A stretch of 64,000 nucleotides of DNA from Xenopus tropicalis. Its lineage: Eukaryota > Chordata > Amphibia > Anura > Pipidae. Shown in pieces: positions 55,918 to 64,000 of the stretch. How positions within the stretch are numbered: the first letter of the stretch is position 1; each line of letters starts with the position of its first letter. A program made the translations under genes and the position numbers. The stretch is taken from assembly GCF_000004195.4 (NCBI RefSeq), contig NC_030681.2:140488006-140552005 (forward strand). The letters run 5' to 3'. The notes under the pieces are model-generated. The model searched no databases. It saw nothing but the letters and a program-made list of their open reading frames with translations, and was not told the origin of the DNA.

Positions 55918-58109
55918 CTACAAAGAGATAACACACAAATCAATACAAATGCTGAAAAAGTGGTTTCCCCTCTGCATACAGAAGTGTTTATAACAAAACT
56001 GCATGGCCACGAACACAGATGGAGCAAACTTTGTTTTGACATCACCCAGTCTACACCTCAAAGTAGATTTCAAGGCCTTCATGACATAATGATCTATAAT
56101 GGTCTGCACCTGGCGGCCCATCTTAGCCAAACATCTAGAAAAAGATTTAGCCGTCTATATTTTCAGGAAACCAAAGAGCTGGAGCAGGTACAGAATGCAC
56201 AGATTTTATTTGATGGGGACAGCAGTGAGTATGGCACATATGCAGGTGGCATCATGTTTGGTAAATGATTATATATACAGAGGACCATATTTCCTATGGT
56301 TCCAATGAACTAAAGCCACAACTTTTTTGAGGGGAAACAACAGGAATTGTCACATATATCATCTTGATGGTGTAGATGTATAAATGACAAGTGAGTCCAA
56401 GGATGATTGGTGGCCATAATTTGTGGCAATTCCCACTCAGGGATAGGGTAGGGAAAAAAGAGCACTTGCCTTCCATCAGCCTCCAGTAATCAGAATGACC
56501 CAAATCCAATGGGAATGGAAATATTAATATGACCCTAAACAATTTGGAGGGATGTACTGTGCTAGTTTTGTGATTGGCTGGTTGACCTGAAGCCTGCACA
56601 TTCTGGCTGGCAATTTAGCCCTTTGGCAAATGAAAGGCCTAACTATAGGCAGGTCAACCCCAACTATCAAATTCATTCCAACTATCAAATTTCACTGCTT
56701 TAGCTCCTCCACCGCTAGTAATTATAGCCTCCTGTCAACCCTGCATTCTTCTGTTATGTCAGAAGGTAGGGTGCAGGTAAATAAATAGTAGTGGTACAGA
56801 ACTGGAGTTAGAAAGGGCAGACTAGGGTTGTTGAATCGTGCATCCCTACTGTCAAAAATCTACTGGTACATTAATTGGCTAATGATGAAATTGATTTTAA
56901 AGCTGGCCACCCAGAGGAAGATATGCTCATTTTAGTGAGGTAGCCAAGTACTCATTTTATCATTGATCATCAGCATGTATAACAGCTTGAAGAGGAGCTC
57001 ATCAACGTGCCGAATGAAGTCCTCGGGTCTGCACTTTCCAGCTTTCCACTTTGATAAAACACTGTGTGCAGATCTCATAGAAGAGGCCATGGTTGTGGGA
57101 GCGTGATGGAGCTATTAAACTGTAATTAGACTGATTTGAATCTAACATTCTCTGTATGTACCGCTGAATATGCCAGCGCAATATAAATAAAGCATAATGA
57201 TAACAATAATATAAGGAAACAAGAGCAGTAATGCTATTTCAGAATAAGTTCCCTGGATCTGTGAAGCAGCAGACTGAAGGGATGAGCTTGACAGACATGT
57301 CTATTTTTAAACTATATTAACTTAGGAGTTTTTCTTTCCCTATTAGCAAACTTTTGTTATAAAACAGCTCATTCAACCGTATGCGAATGTGGAACAAAAT
57401 TTGTAAAAGAAAGGCGAGGTTGGGTTCTATGGCATAAATATTCAATGAAATCGAGAACATTTCTCAAGACTGCAATAGATACAGAGTTTTGGCCAGATTT
57501 CTGGCTTTTGTTTCCCAATCTTGTTCTAAAATAAATATCGAGGCATGATGGTTTTGGGCAGCGAGGCTGCTGTGGCTCCGCGTACTGAAGTGCAAATACT
57601 CACATTACATTCTACCTAATCAGCTTCTCATTTCTTAGAGGTTAAAGACCTTATCTTGTTAACTTCCTCCAGAGGAACAAGCCGGCTTGATTTCCAGCAC
57701 TAATCTCCTTCCCACTGCAGGTACCGCACACAAGGTTAGGCATCGCAGTTGACGGGAAAAAAATGATATTAGAAACAATGAAAACAAATTTCGGAAAGAG
57801 TGTTTGTTCTGAAGGCAGTAATCACAAATCCCAACTAGATTATGCCCAAGCTACAATTACATTTTCAGAGGCTTTTATCGGTAAAGCTGAACCTGAAGAA
57901 ATTCGGGACACGTATTGCAGGTTATTGTCACTTTCTATCAAGACGCTGGAGGGGTTATTCACTAAGGATTGAAATTTGCATTAAAAAAGGAAAAAATGTG
58001 CTTAAACTAAAAAGCGTATGTGAAGTCGAGGTAGAAAAAGCATTTTGCTATACTTTTATGGGATCTATTTAAGCTGCCTGCATGTGGGGCCGTGTTTGTA
58101 GCAGACATG
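55918..58109. other. intron upstream of exon a
   Basis: About 2.2 kb. The 3'-tail-type repeat 'gtaccgctgaatatgccagc' with 'aatataaataaagcataatg' lies near 57160-57205. A 52-codon minus-strand frame at 57090-56932 begins in a strong start context (acaaccATGg) and ends at TAA, but matches no protein I know. Otherwise unique. Confidence 0.4.
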
Positions 58110-59010
58110 GGACTTTACTATTATCCTTTATATATAGTCAACATATTCTGCAGCACTTTACAGAGATTATACATCATCTAAATCAGTCCCTGCCCCAAAG
58201 GGGTAATTACAATGTACTTTTTCCTACAGATGCAGTCACTAGGGTCAATGGGATTGAACCCAGGACGGCAGACTGTGAGGCAGCAATGCCAATCAATGTG
58301 CCACTGTACGACTTCCTCTATTTCATTTATGGAATCCTAGCTCTCTTTATAACAAAGCAAGACAGATCAGAATCAAGAAAGTTTATAAGTCCCTGCGATC
58401 TAACAATATAAGTTCCATACAAATACACTAGGGTCAGTGGAGTTGAGCTACGACCCCAGCAGCTGTCCTAACCACTACACCACCATGTGACGTCCTCTTT
58501 TATCATTTATTGGTTCCTAGTTCTATTTATAACAGAGAAAGGCAGAGCAGAATAAAGCCTGGTCATCAGCCCCTGCCCCAGAGAGGCTACAAATCTCCCT
58601 ACACACACACATTACTCAATGGAATTGAACCTAGGACCCAAGCACTATGGGGCAGCTATGCTAACCATTGCACCACCATTCAACCTTCTCTTAGTTTATG
58701 GTTAACAGCAAAGCAGAATCAAGCAATCTAAATATCTAAGTTCCACATATATAGACACATCCGAACATCAACAGAATCAAACCAATGACCCCAGCTCACT
58801 GCGCCACTTCCATTTATAGGATTCTAGCACTATTTATAACAATAGAAATGCAATGCAAAATCAAGCAATATTTTTAGTCCCATACTCAAGAAAAGCTAAC
58901 AATCTTTGCTCCCTACACACAAACACACATGTTCGTGGGTCAACGGAATGGAACCTAGGACCCCAGCACTGCACAACGCCCTCTTTCCTATTTATGGGAT
59001 CCAAGCTCTC
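58110..59010. repeat. Degenerate tandem of a 'ggattgaacccagg' repeat
   Basis: The phrase caatgggattgaacccagga, with ccagcactg and caatgctaaccattgcacca and then atttatggaatcctagctct, recurs near 58240, 58430, 58615, 58765 and 58945 with drift. Related words occur at about 59570. It seems to be a multiplied piece of the dispersed element whose 'cagtccctgcccc' end is seen at 58180. Confidence 0.7.
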
Positions 59011-60884
59011 TTTATAACAGGAGCTAAGAATTGGATTAGTTAATAAAAGACATAGGGAGGCCTATTTATCAGAATTTTTATTTGACTAACCTAGAATTTT
59101 AAAAAGCAATTGCATTAAATCGCAAAAAAACATTCAATACCTTTGGCATTTTTTTTTAATGTTTCTCAAAGCAAAAAATTTTTTGACTAGGACAGCTCCC
59201 ATAACATAAAAAAAATACATATCGCAGGGGGAAAAAAAAAACGATAATAAACCTGCCCTTGAGTTTGCCCCGGGAGCAGTAACCCATAGCAACCAATCAG
59301 TATGTAGAATTTACCGGTCATCTGTTTAATAGCAAACATATAATTGGTTGTATGGGTTACTGCTTCTGAGTAAACTTAGGGGGTTATGTAATGAAAGGTA
59401 CTACTAAGTTTGCCCAGTAGCAGTAACCTAAAGCAATCAATCAGCAGGTAGTATTTACTGATCATCTGTTTAAAAGCAAACATCTCATTGGTTGGTATGG
59501 GTTACTGTTCCTGGGCAAAGGTAGTGCCTTTTATTACATATAGGGGGGTAAGTTCCCTACACACACACTCGAGGGGTCAAGGGAATCAAACCTGAGACCA
59601 ACGCACTGCAATGCAAAAAAAAAGTCACTCAACCACCATACGATGACTTATCTCCATTTCTGGGATTCTATCTATCTAAATAACAGAGAATAACCAGGAT
59701 TATCAAATGGATTCATTCTACTTAAGCAACACTCTAGTGCATAGCAAGGTATACACGTGCATATAATTCCCTTTAACTTGCCATGATAGAATGTTTTATG
59801 AGCACTCTACTCTTCCCAACAGGACCCTTGCCATACTTTAGAGGGGGCTAACACTGAACATTATTTATTCTAATGGCAAGAGGATCATATTCATACTAAT
59901 AATATCCGGTGGGTATGGGCACTAAGTCATCGGAACTAAAAAGCAAATGCATGTGTTTTGTCATAAAGCACCTCTAATGAATAAAGAGCTCAGTAAATGA
60001 AATATTACAAAGTGACCTACAACGCTGGAGTGTATGCGATGAGGGTGATGGATCTTGCGCAAATCACCCCTTTCATGATAAAACATCAAAGTTCCTCCTG
60101 GCATCGAGCAGATAATGAAGTCTATCTCACTCTGATTTATGAGGCACCAAGCAACACGCTTCTAATCTCATTTCAAAATTTAAAAGCTAGCCTGAAACAA
60201 CTGCAGGCAAAGAAGTATCTGTATTAATTATAACTCAATTTCCAGTCATTCTTCAGACACAAAGATCTATTATAACCTGGTAAAATTGCCTCTGTGTATT
60301 TAAAGTGTGTTTGCTTGAGACTCAAAGGAAAGCCACTCATTAAGAATTTCCGTCTACATACTAAGGTGCCCTTTTATTGGTCTTGTTTAGCTTGGATGGT
60401 ACAACAGATAATTTCCCATAATAAAATTAAATTTTCCAGGTCACGTTTTAGTCTGATGGGCTGATGACATCTACAAAGATCAAGAGCTCAAAAATCAAAA
60501 GCTCAATTACATCTGCCAGTGCAGTGGCCAACTTGTGCTTGTCCTCAAAGTCAGTTGCGCTTAAAGCCACTTTTATTAAAGGTACTTGTGTCAAAATGAG
60601 CTCCTTACACTTCTGCATAGTTGTGCTTGTGGCTAATTTGCCCTTTCTGGCTTTTGTTCTAAATTGAGTGCTTCCCTAGTTCTTGTGGACCCTACTTACC
60701 CAGTCCTGTGGGGCAGGAAGGCCCAATATCAGATTAAGCATTTTCGTACCATATTTTTCTTACTATAAGAATTACTTCACTCAAACATAAGGTGCGCCCT
60801 TGGCCTTTAAAATGATGTGTCTCTTGTAATTTGATACTTTTATCTGTCCCTTAATAATTAATGAATGGTCAGTGGAAAGCACTC
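59011..60884. other. intron with old dispersed repeats
   Basis: Between 59270 and 59530 the phrase 'agcagtaacc(ca)tagcaaccaatcag' occurs twice, with facing 'attggttgtatgggttactgc' phrases, an eroded inverted design like that at 31487. The remainder (59800-60880) is unique-looking and no exon is seen. Confidence 0.5.
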
Positions 60885-61221
60885 TTAAGGTCCCCATACA
60901 CGGGCTGACTATAGCTGCCGATATCGGTCCCTCGGACTGATTCGGCAGCTAATCGGCCCGTGTATGGGCAGAACAGAGCGGCCTGGCCGACCGATATCTG
61001 GCCTGAAATTGGCCAGATCTCGATCGGCCAGGTTAGAAAATCCGGTCGGATCAGGGACCGCATCGGCTCGTTGATGCGGTCCCCAAACCGACTGCCCCAT
61101 AACCACAAATGTAATCCGATCGTTTGGCCCCAGGGGCCCGTAGGGGGGGATATCGGGTAAAGATCCGCTCGCTTGGCGACATCGCCAAGCGAGCGGATCT
61201 TATAGTGTATGGGCACCTTTA
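60885..61221. mobile_element. 'ccatacac...gggcc' foldback MITE, complete
   Basis: The ends taaggtccccatacac and gtgtatgggcacctttag are inverted repeats. The left half has tgccgatatcggtccc and attcggcagctaatcgg. The right half holds a perfect 19-bp hairpin at 61161-61179/61182-61200 (agatccgctcgcttggcga and its complement, 2-nt spacer). Related copies lie at 48789 and 38935. Confidence 0.9.
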
Positions 61222-62808
61222 GTCTGGGTAGAATAATAAAAACAACACTGGTGTTCAGTGAGATACCAAAGGGCATAAGGTCCAGACCCTTAACTTTGCT
61301 GAATACTGGTTAAACTAGGTAAAGAAGTCAAAGGCTTCATGCTATTGAACAGCTATAGTCTGTCCCCAACCTTAACTCATTGGTGTTCATTGGTTAAACA
61401 GCTAGGCACTGGAGCCTATGACATCATTTATTTGCTACCATGTGTGTTAATGACCCACTGGCACCCAAAAACTAAAGCTTGCCCAGCTACAGCTGTTCTG
61501 TTAATTGGCTACAAAGCAACTGGGCAGGTTTCAGTTAGCTGGAGTACTTAGCTCCTGTGGCAGCTGAAACCAGGCAGTTGTAGCCCCATAATAGCAGAAG
61601 GTACACAGGCTGGCCACCATTGGAGTAAAATATACCACAACTGCAACTGGTACTTTTAGTGAGCTTTTTCCTTATATATATTTGCAGTAATTACCAGAAT
61701 GCACTCATCAGGGGACCCTTTTCCATTATGCAGTCCAACTTGTACTATATTACTATTATTAAAGGTTTTGGACTCTGTCCACTGATAAAATACTGGAATC
61801 ACTAAATAAATGCAATTTGTTTCCTTCAAGCAATCTATTCCCCTGTTTCAGTCAGAAGTCCGTGTTTAGAATAATTTTAGATACGTTTTTTCCTACTATT
61901 AACCTGCAGGAGTTTATGCAACAAAGCTTGAAAGGAAAGGTGTTTGTGTAGAAATCAGCCTGTTTTTTTTTTTAAATAATGTGCCTGCCAGTCATTTTAA
62001 TTGAGATGACGGAACAAGACAGTGTTATTTTGCTTTAGGGGGTCAAGGGCTCTTAAAACAGAAAACAGCAGATGTTTTTTTAAAAATATGTGTGTGCTTC
62101 AGGCGGTTCTATGAGGCATCTGTCTTTATGCTACAAGTAATATATTACCCGATTGTCTGTCCCCCTGGATCAACTAAATATTCATTTTGCGGAAGTCTAG
62201 CTCTATCATATCATGGGTGCCTGACAGTTCTCAGGAAAAAATGTGTTAGCTATGTAGCGTTGGATAATTTTATTGAGTTGATGGGAATTAGCTTCTTGTT
62301 CTTTGTATTTGTGGGACAGAAACCTGTGCAAATAATACTTCCAGGATAATCTGTACCCTGGGGTATGTTAAAATGCAAGAACTCCAAATATTGAATTTAA
62401 GATGGAATTGCAGTCAAGTTCCTTAGAAGCCATACCTGCTACAGTACTACAAAGCTCATACACAGCATGATCTGGGTTTGTGTGGTCTTTGCCAAAAACA
62501 GTATTAAGCTTATTCTGTGCCAGGTTACGATGATGTGTGCTTTCTTGCAGGCACCTAATAATTATGGCCACGTTAACCCAAAGTTTCCCCCTCTGCCCAC
62601 ATCTGTGCTCCATGGAAAAGGTCAAATAATCCAACACTGTGATTACAGTGTCTATTCTGAGTGGGTCTATCTTTCCACTCTCCAAATGCACAGCGCTATA
62701 ATCCCATGTATATAAATTTTAATCCTTCATCCTTTTGTCCCTCTGTGTCAAGCATGATTGATTTGTTACCATAACCCATTTATAGTCCTATAGCCCTGCC
62801 ACTGCCAG
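61222..62808. other. intron with an unassigned minus-strand open frame
   Basis: A frame open from a TAA near 62710 down to a stop near 62368 (minus strand) encodes over 100 residues, including PLRIDTVITVLDYLTFSMEH and KLNTVFGKDHTNPDHAVYEL. It has no ATG near its upstream end and I cannot assign it. It could be chance or a gene remnant. The rest of this stretch shows nothing. Confidence 0.35.
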
Positions 62809-63305
62809 TTAAAGCGGACCTGTCACCTTAAGAAATAATTTCAAATTGTTTTCTATTGTGTTTGGCAAGCAAAATAAACTTTACTTACACTATATAAATT
62901 ATTTTAATCTTATTTTCTTCAGCCTTGGAATTCACAATTGCAGCAAGCAGGCAGGGGCCATTTTGTGGGCACTGTTATCAAAGCAGGCATTGCATCCTGC
63001 CAAAATCTGGTTTCTGTGCCAGTATGGGGGGACCTGATGCCTATTTCCATGCACTGGTTACACAATTACATGGTGAGGAGGGAGGGGGAATGTGAGGAGA
63101 GCAGCAACATCTAAGAAGTTCTGAATTGAAAGTGAAAGTAACTGTCTGCCCCACCTCTATGCCTAAGGCATAGAGGCGGGGCAGGCATTATATGATTGAC
63201 AGCTGGGATTTTAAAATGCCTTTATAATGGGTATGGGTTCATGTTTAATTTGAAAAGGGATTTTATTATACAGCTTTTTATGTCTGGGTGACAGGTCCAC
63301 TTTAA
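62809..63305 (-). mobile_element. 'Agtggacctgtcaccc' MITE, copy 3 (reversed)
   Basis: The ends are ttaaagcggacctgtcacct and gggtgacaggtccacttta, TTAA on both sides. It has cctctatgcctaaggcatag and aggcggggc, the family's central hairpin, and ttacacaattacatggtgag. Complete, reversed relative to 23950 and 54138. Confidence 0.92.
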
Positions 63306-63584
63306 GTTTTATCAAGCCTTTAAGCTCCTTCCCAGTGGACCAGGCCTGAATGGTTCCAAGTAGTTAAACGTTTAAAGAAAGAGCCAACGCTCCACAGCTT
63401 AGAAGGAGAATTGATTTTTTTGGGAGCCAGCAAGGAGAGAACAAGGAACTGTTGAACTGTTCAACTTTATTACTGAATGGTTCCAAGCCATCCACTTTAT
63501 CTAGGATAACCCTGCACTATGCCAGCAGATATCTATTCAGCTACTACTGAGCACTAACTCCTGGCATCAACAGAGTATAATGTA
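63306..63584. other. intron, nothing recognised
   Basis: Short unique stretch between two repeats. Confidence 0.5.
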
Positions 63585-63815
63585 TAGCAGTGATCCCCAA
63601 CCAGTGGCTTTTGAGCAACATGTTGCTCCCCAACCCCTTTGATGTTGCACCCAGAGACCCAAAGCAGGTCTTAATTCTTGAATTTCTAACTTGGAGGCAA
63701 GACCATGGGTAATACCAAACAGAGCCTCCAGTAGCCAATCCACATAGGGGGCTACAAAATAGCCAATAACAGCCTTTTTTGTTGGTCATGGGTTCAAAAA
63801 GGTTGGGGACCCCTG
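63585..63815 (-). repeat. Dispersed 'tgatccccaacc' repeat, copy 3
   Basis: Starts cagtgatccccaaccagtgg, continues acatgttgctccccaacccc, aagcaggtc, ccaaacagagcctccagtag and ends aaaggttggggacccctg, which is the reverse of its start. It is the best-preserved copy of the three. Confidence 0.82.
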
Positions 63816-64000
63816 TACAGGCATAAAGGAAAGACAGGCAAGAAACCTAGTTTCCTGGGAAAGCATGTGTCTCTGGATAACACAAGAAGTTGATACTAAG
63901 AAGAATTAAATGCATCAGCCAGACTCAATAGTAAGTAATGTGCTACAGCTAAATCCCATCTACCTATCAAAAGCCACAAAGCCTTCCACCCCCTACTCAG
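63816..64000. other. right edge of the window, intron
   Basis: Unique DNA, nothing recognised. Confidence 0.4.

Noticed and set aside
55786..56268. 160-codon plus-strand open frame
   Set aside because: It is antisense to exon a and reads on into intron. No recognisable protein.
60869..61276. 135-codon minus-strand frame
   Set aside because: It lies almost entirely in a foldback MITE; a mirror frame exists on the other strand.
55918..64000. Search for the next upstream NBAS exon
   Set aside because: No minus-strand stretch gave the expected NBAS residues or the required phase (ending with two bases of a codon). It is presumably beyond the window.
1..64000. tRNA, rRNA or other structural RNA genes
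   Set aside because: No A/B-box pairs with a cloverleaf, and no rRNA or snRNA words were found. Phrases such as 'ggattgaaccca' at 58250 look tRNA-like but belong to a dispersed repeat.

Overview
The window is vertebrate genomic DNA, almost certainly from a Xenopus frog (X. tropicalis is my best guess). The evidence is the dense set of Xenopus-type MITEs: elements with TTAAAGG ends and TTAA target sites, the 'acaggtatggg...ccatacctgt' family, the 'agtggacctgtcaccc' family, and hAT-type elements starting CAGTGCTGTCC. The genes are intron-rich with GT-AG splice sites, and no prokaryotic-style coding is present.

One gene is recognisable: nbas (neuroblastoma-amplified sequence; NAG/Sec39 family), read on the minus strand. 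Nine consecutive internal exons lie at 55917-55834, 48694-48541, 43051-42866, 42367-42194, 39880-39747, 38332-38270, 32683-32561, 24925-24823 and 12225-11996. They sum to 1,251 nt, all have GT-AG borders, and they join in one open frame of 417 codons, covering the region just before and the first half of the Sec39 domain. The promoter and N-terminal exons lie beyond base 64000 and the C-terminal exons lie left of base 1. NBAS works with RINT1 and ZW10 in the NRZ tethering complex for Golgi-to-ER traffic and is also linked to nonsense-mediated decay.

Everything else is intron, and much of it is mobile or tandemly repeated DNA. From left to right: a ~150-bp tandem repeat (1-875); a MITE whose interior has grown into a ~10-kb array of a 52-bp monomer (1225-11265, about 193 units); exon i; a ~12.6-kb intron holding two 113-bp arrays in opposite orientations and a ~190-bp-arm foldback; exon h; a 7.6-kb intron with a rearranged hAT MITE and a 52-bp minisatellite; exons g to c, spread through MITE-rich DNA; a 5.5-kb intron with a ~100-bp tandem repeat; exon b; a 7.1-kb intron with a hAT MITE carrying about eighteen 34-bp repeats, the third 113-bp array and several MITEs; exon a; and about 8 kb of upstream intron.

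The most striking point is that three unrelated families of non-autonomous DNA transposons have each expanded an internal segment into a tandem array (52 bp x ~193, 113 bp x 6-8 at three loci, 34 bp x ~18), all within the introns of one housekeeping gene. The long open frames in these arrays result from periods that are not multiples of three; they are not genes. No tRNA, rRNA, CRISPR array or second protein-coding gene could be supported.
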